From Stictocephala bisonia (Eukaryota; Arthropoda; Insecta; Hemiptera; Membracidae), in the NCBI GenBank assembly GCA_035578905.1, contig JAQJVL010000047.1:1996111-2060110 (forward strand): DNA of 64,000 nucleotides, given 5' to 3'. Of this stretch, positions 33,615 through 44,367 are shown piece after piece (the stretch's first letter is position 1; every line of letters begins with the position of its first letter). The notes under the pieces are model-generated. The model saw only the letters and a list, made by a program, of their open reading frames with translations. It did not search any database and had not been told where the DNA came from. Both the position numbers and the translations under genes were made by a program.

Positions 33615-36600
33615 AAATAATGTAAGTGGAATATAGTGAGAATTAATGTACTTAGCCATTTATCACAATGACAAATTATACTTCCTTTTCTACGGACTGT
33701 AAATTGCCAGAACGTATAACTGTTACCTGATAAATAGATGTAAGGTGGAATATAGTGAGAATTAATGTACTTAGCCATTTATCACAATGACAAATTATAC
33801 TTCCTTTCCTACTGAATGTACAGTGCCAGAACGTATAACTGTTACGTTATAAATAGATGTAAAGTGGAATAGAGTGAGAATGAATGTACTTAGCCTTTTA
33901 TCACAATGAAAAATTGTACTTACTTTACTACGGAGTGTAAAGTGCCAGAAAGTATAACTGTTACCTGAAAAATAGATGTAAAGTGGAATATAGTGAGAAT
34001 GAATGTACTTAGCCATTTATCACAATGACGAATTGTACTTACTTTCCTACGGAGTGTACAGTGCAAGAAGGTATAACTGTTACCTGATAAATAGATGTAA
34101 AGTGGAATATAGTGAGAATGAATGAACTTAGTCATTTATCACAATGACAAATTGTACTTACTTTCCTACGGAGTGTAAAGTGCCAGAACGTATAACTGTT
34201 ACCTGATAAATAGATGTAAAGTGGAATATAGTCAGAATGAATGTAATTAGCCATATATCACAATGACAAATTATACTTCCTTTCCTACGGAGTGTAAAGT
34301 GCCAGAACGTATAACTGTTACCTGATATATAGATGTAAAGTGGAATATAGTGAGAATGAATGTACTTAGCAATTTATCACAATGACGAATTGTACTTACT
34401 TTCCTATGGAGTGTACAGTGCAAGAACGTATAACTATTACCTGATAAATAGATGTAAAGTGGAATATAGGGAGAATAATTGTAATTAGCTATTTATCACA
34501 ATGACATATTGTACTTACTTTCCTACGGAGTGTACAGTGCAAGAACGTATAACTGTTACCTGATAAATAGATGTAAAGTGGAATATAGTGAGAATGAATG
34601 TAATTAGCCAGTTATCACAATGACATATTGTACTTCCTTTCCTACGGAGTGTAAAGTGCCAGAACGTATCACTGTTACCTGATAAATAGATGTAAAGTGG
34701 AATATAATAAGAATTAACGTACTTAGCCATTTATCACAATAATAAATTATACTTCCTTTTCTACGGAGTGTAAAGTGCCAGAACGTATAACTGTTACCTG
34801 ATAAATAGATGTAAAGTGGAATATAGTGGGAATGAATGTACTTAGCCATTTATCACAATGACAAATTATACTTCCTTTCCTACGGACTGTAAAGTGCCAG
34901 AACGTATAACTGTTACCTGATAAATAGATGTAAAGTGGAATATAGTGAGAATGAATGTAATTAGCCAGTTATCACAATGACATATTGTACTTCCTTTCCT
35001 ACGGAGTGTAAAGTGCCAGAACGTATCACTGTTACCTGATAAATAGATGTAAAGTGGAATATAATAAGAATTAACGTACTTAGCCATTTATCACAATAAT
35101 AAAATATACTACCTTTTCTACGGAGTGTAAAGTGCCAGAACGTATAACTGTTACCTGATAAATAGATGTAAAGTGGAATATAGTGGGAATGAATGTACTT
35201 AGCCATTTATCACAATGACAAATTATACTTCCTTTCCTACGGACTGTAAAGTGCCAGAACGTATAACTGTTACCTGATAAATAGATGTAAAGTGGAATAT
35301 AGTGAGAATGAATGTACTTAGCCATTTATCACAATGACAAATTGTACTTACTTTCCTACGGAGTGTAAAGTGCCAGAACGTATAACTGCTACCTGATAAA
35401 TAGATGTAAAGTGGAATATAGTGAGAATGAATGTAATTAGCCATTTATCACAATGACAAATTATACTTCCTTTCCTACGGAGTGTAAAGTGCCAGAACGT
35501 ATAACTATTACCTGTTAAATAGATGTAAAGTGGAATATAGTGAGAATGAATATACTTAGCCATTTATTACAATGGCATATTGTACTTACTTTCCTACGGA
35601 GTGTACAGTGCAAGAACGTATAAATGTTACCTGATAAATAGATGTAAAGTGGAATATAGTGGGAATGAATGTACTTAGCCATTTATCACAATGACAAATT
35701 ATACTTCCTTTCCTACGGAGTGTAAAGTGCCAGAACGTATAACTGTTACCTGATAAATAGATGTAAGGTGGAATATAGTGAGAATGAATGTACTTAGACA
35801 TTTATCACAATGATAAATTGTACTTACTTTCCTACGGAGTGTAAAGTGCCAGAACGTATAACTGTTACCTGATAAATAGATGTAAAGTGGAATATAGTGA
35901 AAATGAATGTACTTAGCCATTTATCACAATGACGAATTGTACTTACTTTCCTACGGAGTGTAAAGTGCCAGAACGTATAACTGTTACCTGTTAAATAGAT
36001 GTAAAGTGGAATATAGTGAGAATGAATATACTTAGCCATTTATTACAATGGCATATTTTACTTACTTTCCTACGGAGTGTACAGTGCAAGAACGTATAAA
36101 TGTTACCTGATAAATAGATGTAAAGTGGAATATAGTGAGAATTAATGTACTTAGCCATTTATCACAATGACAAATTATACTTCCTTTCCTACGGAGTGTA
36201 AAGTGCCAGAACGTATAACTGTTACCTGATAAATAGATGTAAAGTGGAATATAGTGAGAATGAATGTACTTAGCCATTTATCACAATGACGAATTGTACT
36301 TACTTTCCTACGGAGTGTAAAGTGCCAGAACGTATAACTGTTACCTGATAAATAGATGTAAAGTGGAATATAGTGAGAATGAATGTACTTAGCCATTTAT
36401 CACAATGACGAATTGTACTTACTTTCCTACGGAGTGTACAGTGCAAGAACGTATAACTGTTACCTGATAAATAGATGTAAAGTGGAATATAGTGAGAATG
36501 AATGTACTTAGCCATTTATCACAATGATAAATTGTACTTACTTTCCTACGGAGTGTACAGTGCAATAACGTATAACTGTTACCTGATAAATAGATGTAAA

Positions 36601-37554
36601 GTGGAATATAGTCAGAATGAATATAATTAGCCATATATCACAAAGACAAATTATACTTCCTTTCGTATGTAGTGTAAATTACCAGAACGTATAACTGTTA
36701 CCAGATAAATAGATGTAAAATGGAATATAGTGAGAATGAATGTACTTAGCCATATATCACAATGACAAATTGTACTTACTGTCCTACGGAGTGTACAGTG
36801 CCAGAACGTATAACTGTTACCTGATAAATCGATGTTAAGTTGAATATAGTGAGAATGAATGTACTTAGCCATATATCACAATGACAAATTGTACTTACTG
36901 TCCTACGGAGTGTAAAGTGCCAGAACGTATAACTGTTACCTGATAAATCGATGTTAAGTTGAATATAGTGAGAATGAATGTACTTAGCCATTTATCACAA
37001 TGACAAATTGTACTTACTGTCCTACGGAGTGTACAGTGCAAGAACGTATAACTGTTACCTGATAAATAGATGTAAAGTGGAATATAGTGAGAATGAATGT
37101 AATTAGCCATTTATCACAATGACATATTGTACTTACATTCCTACGGAGTGTACAGTGCAAGAACGTATAACTGTTACCTGATAAATAGATGTAAAGTGGA
37201 ATATAGTGAGAATGAATGTACTTAGCCATTTATCACAATGACAAATTGTACTTACTTTCCTACGGAGTGTACAGTGCCAGAACGTATAACTGTTACCTGA
37301 TAAATAGATGTAAAATGGAATATAGTGAGAATTAATGTACTTAGCCATTTATCACAATGACAAATTGTACTTACTTTCATACGGAGTGTACAGTGCAAGA
37401 ACGTATAAATGTTACCTAATAAATAGATGTAAAATGGAATATAGTGATAATTAATGTACTTAGCCATTTATCACAATGACAAATTGTATACTTACTTTCC
37501 TACGGAGTATAAAGTGCCAGAACGTATTATTCTTTCTTGATAAATAGATGTAAA
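33615..37554. repeat. 119-bp satellite, right block, about 33 monomers
   Basis: Same monomer as 27629-29789. Variant monomers recur at multiples of 119: the AGCCAGTTATCACAATGACA type recurs with a 357-bp shift (about 34608 and 34965), and the TTTATTACAATGGCATATT type with a 476-bp shift (about 35562 and 36038). A block at about 34214-34789 is nearly the same as 29200-29789 on the other side of the LINE. The array decays at 37500-37554 (CGTATTATTCTTTCTTGATA). Confidence 0.96.
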
Positions 37555-37664
37555 ACACTTTTAAATATTCACCTTCAGAGCTACTAATAGATTATTTTTA
37601 ATGCTATGACAAGCACAATTTTAAACATATATTATTTCTTAAGAATTGCTTAGCCTTTAAACTG

Positions 37665-37695
<31 letters not shown>

Positions 37696-38789
37696 GTAGC
37701 TGCCATAGCTGGAGATCACAAAATCGTGACAGTCGAGCTACCAGATTTGTTGCTCGTTTAGAACTACCCAGGAAATAATGATTGATCCTGGGTGTTTTAA
37801 ATGTTTTAATGAATATATTTATGATTAAAATATACTATAAACTTCATATTAGGTACATTATGGTTTTATTCTGAGCTTCAAGATATCCATGGGCACTGTT
37901 ATTTCTCTATTTACAATAAATATAACACTGCGTTTATTTATACTTAGATTAACATTTAAAATAATGTGTTTGGAATGGATGGTTCGAGAAGGTTGAATAT
38001 GGTGCTAACGGGCGCAGAATGTCCTGATTAATGTAATCTAATTATTGTCTGAAAACGAAAACAAACGAAATGCTCAGTGGGTAGTGTCTGAATTAATTAA
38101 AAAGCTGGGAACTACTTCCTCATTCATATACTTAAACAACTTACAGTGAATTTGATCCTGCAGCGTCTTTATAATTAAGACTTTGAATATTAAAATTTCA
38201 ATTATATTCTTTGTTTATTGGTAGCTTTTATAATTTTATTTCTTTTTTAAAATGTGTATTAATATCCAATTGTATATCAAAACACTACTTTTTCTACAAG
38301 TTATATATTATTTTTGGATTGTTCGTTAGTTGTCTCCATATATTTAATTTGACAGTAAAACACCGTAATTGGCTGGCTTTAATTAATATCTGTCTAATGT
38401 AATATTTTAGAGCCGGTAAAGAGTTTATATTTAGTATTTTTAATTTTAGATAAATCATAAGACATAATACAACGAACGTGATCTGATGGTTAAATATAAT
38501 TAATCACGAATTTGACGTTTTATTCTGTTTTAGAAATATTTCGGATTTTTAATTAATTAGGTCTCATACACTGAAAGTTAAAAATACGTAAATTTCTAAT
38601 CAAGCAAGTAAATAAATTTGATGATTGATTGGTTTTGGTAATATCACCATATAATTATTAACTATACAATTATAACCTTTGATAGAATAAGTTGTGGGCT
38701 AATTTGATCACTTTGTTATGACGTTTGTTTCAATTGGCTCAAGTTGAAAGAAAATATGTGCCGAGATTTTCAGTTATTGTTATTATTTT
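37555..38789. other. Non-coding stretch with a 29-bp poly-T
   Basis: T runs from 37665 to 37693 and is followed by GC-richer sequence (ACGTAGCTGCCATAGCTGGA and on to about 37770). On minus this looks like a retroposed piece ending in poly(A), of unknown source; no A/B boxes or coding motif were found. The remainder is AT-rich without features. Confidence 0.45.
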
Positions 38790-39102
38790 TTGAAGTTATA
38801 CTTCTTTGCGCCCGTTAGACACTTTGGGATGGGATGTTGGTCGAGAAACCGCGTCACGCTGAAAAGTAAGAACAAATTTTTAAGAACTATCGATTAATCG
38901 ATTGTTAATCGAAGAAATTTAATCGAAGAAATTACTGATAACGATAATATAGGTGTATAATATAATAATGAAGTCACGTATAATATATTGAAGATAAATA
39001 TATTGAATAATATTGAAAAATGTCTTATATTTCATTTATATATCCTGTCTGTTTGTGTGCGTGAGTGGGTGTATGAGAATGGCCAAAGAAGTATAACTTC
39101 CA
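38790..39102. mobile_element. MITE-like element with GAAGTTATACTTCTTTG ends
   Basis: The left end TGAAGTTATACTTCTTTGCG (38791) matches the reverse complement of the right end (GGCCAAAGAAGTATAACTTC, 39081-39100). The left inner part contains GAAACCGCGTCACGCTGAAA, which I associate with dispersed insect repeats (a memory-based impression). No transposase was found. The interior is AT-rich with ATCGATTAATCGATTG-type palindromes near 38889. Confidence 0.6.
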
Positions 39103-39128
39103 CCGTGTGGTCCGACGCACACCCAAAT

Positions 39129-39212
39129 GTTTTTTAATTTTATTTATGTATAACAGTCAAAAACACCTTATACGCTAAACTATAGCTAGGCAGATGACAT
39201 GTCAAGTTACAG
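39129..39212 (-). mobile_element. Solo LINE 3' end fragment
   Basis: This is a second copy of the LINE 3' UTR found at 39552-39650: TTTATTTATGTATAA-AGTCAAA, then ACACCTTATACGCTAAA and AGGCAGATGAC-TGTCAA. It is 5'-truncated after about 80 bp, as is usual for LINE insertions. Confidence 0.75.
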
Positions 39213-39410
39213 CTTTACGTGGAATCCAAACCACGTAGTGTTGGTATGATTTTCATATAACTTACAAGTCTGACAGTTGTCTTCTCTATTCAACATCTGA
39301 CTACCATACAACATGGATACCCCAGACTTCTCTAATAATGTCCAAGCCGATGGCAACCATTGAGTGGACGTCGAGTTGGTATTAAGAGGACCGAGCATTT
39401 TGGTAATTAT
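39213..39410 (-). other. GC-richer segment with an open minus frame, unassigned
   Basis: A minus-strand frame of about 63 codons (39207-39398) covers it, with WLPSAWTLLEKSGVSMLYGS in the middle. Base composition is more coding-like than the surroundings. I do not recognise the protein. It may be an exon of an unseen gene or a transposon scrap. Confidence 0.25.
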
Positions 39411-39551
39411 GAATAGTTAAAAATCTCTTTGATGGTATGGTAGAGAACCTGAGGCTGTCCTAGTTTAATTAATTTTATTTACTGATTTTGAACTTATTAT
39501 TAGAACGAACCGTCATTAGTGAAATTTTGAAATTATTAGTTACACTATACA

Positions 39552-39995
39552 TATTATTTATTTTATTTTATTTATGTATAATAGTCAAAGACACCTTATA
39601 CGCTAAAACATAGATAGGCAGATGACTTGTCAAATTACAACAGTGAGATAAAACAACAATAAATATATAACAAACATAGATGAGCAGCTAAAAATAGATA
39701 CACCAAATAAGCAGTTTTTGCTATTGGTAAACCACCCGTCCCGACGTGGAATCCAGGTAGTCTGAGACACTGTAAAAACAGTTTGAGATTAAATATTTAA
39801 AGAGTCTCTTGTTAAACATTTTATAATCATCCTGGCCTTTTAACGCAACTGGTAGATGATTGTATAGTTTTACACAGGAGTAAAAAGGGGACTTTTCGAG
39901 AAAAGTTGTTCGATGAATAGGACACTGCAAAATGGAAATGTTTCTAGAATAATAGCAGTGTGTGTAATTCATGTTAGAAAATCTCTTCTGTAATT
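39552..39995 (-). pseudogene. 5'-truncated LINE: C-terminal end of reverse transcriptase protein plus 3' UTR
   Basis: The minus strand encodes HRTTFLEKSPFYSCVKLYNH, LPVALKGQDDYKMFNKRLFK and YLISNCFYSVSDYL, the conserved tail of CR1/Jockey-type LINE polyproteins (about 83 residues, to a stop at 39721). A 3' UTR of about 150 bp follows and ends in ATAAATAAAATAAAATAAAT-type repeats (39552-39575). Everything upstream of the tail, including the catalytic YADD, is missing, so the copy is dead on arrival. The protein is a different LINE family from the one at 29790-33614, whose end is (ATT)n. Confidence 0.85.
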
Positions 39996-41000
39996 CTGTT
40001 TTTACAATTAAAAAAAGTAAGTTTAAAAAATTGAATAATTTTCATGCGTATGATGGAGATAAACTACAACATGTTTTGAATATGAATTTTTACTTGTGAA
40101 ATGGAAATTTGTTTGCTAAAAAAATTATTTTGAGGTGAAAAGTTCTTTTGGTACTTTTGCCTAAACCCAATAGTGTATTAGTTATGCTGGTTTAAAAAAA
40201 AATGAAATAATGACTTTTTGACAACTTTTAAATATAAATATCTAAAATAATAAGCATTTTTGGAGAACACTTCAAGAATCACTTTCGTCTTAAAATATGC
40301 CATATTATGTAAAAAAATATATAGTCCAGGGACAACAATATTTTGATGATTTGTATTTTTACTACCTTTTATAATTTTTAAGAAATATATTCCGGTTCAG
40401 CAAAAAAAAAAATACGTAGGAAAACGTGGCTTTTATCTATTGCATTCGTCATCAATTATCAATTCGTCATCCACAGGTTACATTTTATTATTTATAATCT
40501 GCTTTGTTTCTTTTTACTATCACAATAAATGTGTTTTCCCTATGAAATTACATGTACGCTATTAAGTAATAGTAAAATATCAATTCTTTCCCTCTAAGCT
40601 AAATTACGCTGTATGCTTTGCTTTTTTTATGTAAGATATAACTACAAAGTTAATGTTAAAATAAAATGCTCGATAATTTTTCATGAAACCTCATTCATGT
40701 CTGCTTTTTTGGACTGTTGAAATACTTCATATATACAGGTTCATAAGGAGAGATATTAGGGCGTACAAGCAATCTTTATAGTTTACTTTATTGTTGTATC
40801 ATGATAATTCATTTAATTAAAAAAGACATACAAAATTAGTCTAAAATGACAATAAAAAAGGCATAATCGGAAGCAAATTTTAAACAAATGGCCTAGTCTT
40901 GAGCTATAAATAATATTATAAATATTAAAAATATGATTATTAATATGATAGGCCCTGATTTAGAGTAGACACTTTCAATTTTAGGGATGGGGAGGAAAGA
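39996..41000. other. AT-rich non-coding stretch
   Basis: Nothing recognised. Confidence 0.5.
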
Positions 41001-41740
41001 TTGGGAAGCAAGGACGTGCCTCACTAACTATAACTTATTGGGAAGCAGGGACGTGCCTCACTAACTATAACTTATTGGGAAGCAGGGACGTGCCTCACTA
41101 ACTATAACTTATTGGGAAGCAGGGACGTGCCTCACTAACTATAACTTATTGGGAAGCAGGGACGTGCCTCACTAACTATAACTTATTGGGAAGCAGGGAC
41201 GTGCCTCACTAACTATAACTTATTGGGAAGCAGGGACGTGCCTCACTAACTATAACTTATTGGGAAGCAGGGACGTGCCTCACTAACTATAACTTATTGG
41301 GAAGCAGGGACGTGCCTCACTAACTATAACTTATTGGGAAGCAGGGACGTGCCTCACTAACTATAACTTATTGGGAAGCAGGGACGTGCCTCACTAACTA
41401 TAACTTATTGGGAAGCAGGGACGTACCTCACTAACTATAACTTATTGGGAAGCAGGGACGTGCCTCACTAACTATAACTTATTGGGAAGCAGGGACGTAC
41501 CTCACTAACTATAACTTATTGGGAAGCAGGGACGTGCCTCACTAACTATAACTTATTGGGAAGCAGGGACGTGCCTCACTAACTATAACTTATTGGGAAG
41601 CAGGGACGTGCCTCACTAACTATAACTTATTGGGAAGCAGGGACGTACCTCACTAACTATAACTTATTGGGAAGCAGGGACGTACCTCACTAACTATAAC
41701 TTATTGGGAAGCAGGGACGTGCCTCACTAACTATAACTTA
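41001..41740. repeat. 37-bp tandem array, 20 near-identical units
   Basis: The unit is TTGGGAAGCAGGGACGTGCC plus TCACTAACTATAACTTA, exactly 37 bp. Units start at 41001, 41038 and so on to 41704. The only variants seen are AAGGACG in the first unit and ACGTACC instead of ACGTGCC in four later units. Such uniformity indicates very recent expansion or strong homogenisation. Units are contiguous with no spacers. Confidence 0.97.
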
Positions 41741-42117
41741 TTTTGACGTCAGCTTAACTGAATCTGAAATTTTAGTCCTTAAGCCATATAAACTTATTTT
41801 TAATCGTCTATTTTAAACTGAATAATTGAAAATTGCAGTCGACTGACTAGTTTCTCAAAAGGATGACGATGGTAAATTTATAGAGGGTCAGTACTAAATT
41901 ATCGTGTATTTATTATGAAAATGTAAGGATTAAAGTGACGCTATCGATTTCCATGTATGTTAATCTAATCTTTAATTCAGATATAGAAATATTGAGAATG
42001 TTGTATTCAAGCCAAGCAGTAATCTTATATGCTATACTGATATTATTGTTTTGTAAAATCTATTCTCTTTGTTTTATGCGACCATATTATAAGTACGGAT
42101 AATAGTAAATTCTTAAC
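41741..42117. other. Non-coding spacer
   Basis: Nothing recognised. Confidence 0.5.
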
Positions 42118-43690
42118 AAAAAATAATACAAGAGAACGTCACACAACAAAATGTATTACAACATACAAGTACAAAATGTATAAATAATATAATGATGGAG
42201 TTCGGTAAACGACGTTTACGTTCCTCAGACTGAGGATACACAAAGAAAAATACAACGTTAAAATGACGCCTTATTTGCAATTTTACGGTTCGGTTGCAAA
42301 ATTATTTTTAAATCACAACATATAGAGTTTTGCTTGTTGGCTTGTGATAAATCAGCTTTTCTCCATAAAATGATACGTATACAATTGCTAGTATACAATT
42401 CTCATCAATTTAATTAATAAAAGACGTAAAAATATTGAAGTAGAGTAATACACTACCCCGACTTTTTTGTCGAATTTTATTTGTTTTGTAAGGCCTGAAT
42501 ATCACAGACCCAAAACATAATCATTTATTACTACTCGAAACAATCATAAACGAGCTAACAGTAATCGATTTAGAATGTTTGGATTTATTATGTCAATGTT
42601 AACTAACATGCATCATACTGTAGGCGGAAACAGCAATGCCTTACATTATACTATCCAAAATACTCAGTAATGTTTTATTACATTTTGTTACTTAAACCAA
42701 TTAGGACCTCTAATTTCTAATATTCTGCTTGGTAACCTTCTTCATTCTTTTGACATGACTATTCACCGTTAATATTCTGCCTAAATTCTCATTTTTTACG
42801 ATTTTCTCCCAGCGTCCTTCTTAGTTCCTCATTTCTTATTTTGTCTCTTTTAGTTTTGCTCAAAGAGCTTCTTAGAAATCTCATGTCCAATTCTTGCATT
42901 CCTCCTCGTTCAAGGACTATATCCGAGGCATATGTTGGGGTATAACATGACTTACTGCCTATGCCATCTTTAAATATCCATAACTCCAAAATCACTTCTA
43001 CTTCCAGGGAGACGTGCGCTGTAAGTTAGTGTTCCTATTGTCAAAATAATTTAAAATAAATTATTGTTAAGATAATCAAGATAATTTAAGAATGAATGGA
43101 AATAAGATTTAATAATTAAATATCTAAGGCTGAAATTAATCTAAAATTAATCATTGCAATAATGCATATATTTTATTTAGTTGTATTATTAACTATTGTT
43201 AGTTATACTATGCAAATAATTTGATAGCAAAATATTTGATAAAATATTAAAATATGTATTTTAACACATATCTACAAAACAATTTAGTAAAATATGTTGA
43301 CTAGCGTACGAATGTAAAATTGAACATTTAATTTGATTAAAAACTAATTTTCAGAATTCTGTAACATGATTTCCAGCAATTGTTTGGTCATCAAATTTCA
43401 ACATCACAAGATTTTTCCCAGTAACTTATTTTATGTTCCACAGTCCGATAGAGAAATGGAGAGTAGACATAACCATAACATCTTACATATAATGTTATCA
43501 TTATTATTGATCAAGAATGATTTGAAAATTTACTGTCATTAGTTAATTAGTATAATAGATGTAAGTATAAATATAAAACTAATAAACAGCACAAAATACA
43601 TATTTATTAGTGTGTAAGTACAAAATGTACAAACTTAATGGTGTTTGATATCTGTAAATCACGTTTACCATCCTCAGATCAGATGGATTC
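42118..43690. repeat. Two diverged copies of the 1372-type dispersed repeat
   Basis: Copies lie at 42118-42240 and 43570-43690. The first has GAACGTCACACAACA and CAAGTACAAAATGTATAAA, then CGACGTTTACGTTCCTCAGA. The second has AAGTACAAAATGTACAAACT and ATCACGTTTACCATCCTCAG. Both share the ACGTCACACAACA/TACAAAATG parts with the palindrome arms at 1372-1526. Between them the DNA is AT-rich; the frame at 42789 has no recognised domain. Confidence 0.65.
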
Positions 43691-44202
43691 TTGAAGCCAT
43701 TGTTGAATAATTCAATTACTATTTTATTTGTTCAAATCGTACTTGTAATAAAGTAGGGTTAGGTGACGTTCATTGGTTTTTAATTGCCTTTAATTAATTT
43801 TAAACAATCATCTACAGTATTACTTATTCTATCAATGTAAAAGGTGTTTTTGTGTAGTAATAGTTAATATTCGAGATCAATCAAAGAAATTAAGTATTTC
43901 AACATTATATTTGATACTTTTCTTTTTACTCAATTTTTAGGTTTCAACTTATTGGAGCAGTTTCGTAATCTAGTCAGTTGTTCTATCAAACAAGCTTGCT
44001 ATGTGTCAATCACTGTCAGATCAAACATCATACCTCTCACCACCAGTGTGGAATACATTAGTTTTTTGTGTGTTGCTCACTAAAAAACTCTTCTACATGA
44101 GTCCTTGTTTTAGAACAAATATTTCGGAAATAAGGCAAAACTGGCATAGCCCATTTTAAATTGTTTCCAAAGACCGTGCAGCTTTATCTATATCTTAATT
44201 AT
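43691..44202. other. Non-coding spacer
   Basis: Nothing recognised. Confidence 0.45.
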
Positions 44203-44367
44203 ATTTTTTTCTTTTTTAACTTCACTCACCAGTTCACATGGGCCTGCAGGCTTGTGCGTGAACTTAATTCAACGATTGAAGTACCGACAGTAGGCTCGGT
44301 AGGGACTCGAACCTTGGAACTTGCCCTCCGCAGTCCGAAGCCTGAGCCACTGAGCCAACACGCCGGC
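44203..44367 (-). mobile_element. tRNA-derived SINE
   Basis: On minus, the head GCCGGCGTGTTGGCTCAGTGG carries a textbook A box (TGGCTCAGTGG, 44347-44357). A perfect B box, GGTTCGAGTCC (44303-44313), lies 33 bp downstream. A non-tRNA body of about 80 bp follows, then an A-rich tail (GTTAAAAAAGAAAAAAATA, 44202-44220). A pol III transcript of it would be moved by LINE machinery. The open frame crossing it on plus is meaningless. Confidence 0.88.

Noticed and set aside
27520..37467. Dozens of similar 71-residue minus-strand frames (MAKYIHSHYIPLYIYLSGNS-type)
   Set aside because: They arise because the 119-bp satellite happens to lack stops over about 216 bp. The period is not a multiple of three, so each frame shifts and stops in the next monomer. 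No gene-like conservation is visible.
41001..41740. CRISPR-like array of 37-bp repeats
   Set aside because: Units are contiguous with no unique spacers, no cas genes are present, and the context is eukaryotic. It is a minisatellite.
44240..44367. Functional tRNA gene
   Set aside because: A and B boxes are present, but acceptor and anticodon stems do not pair properly, and a SINE body with an A-rich tail follows.
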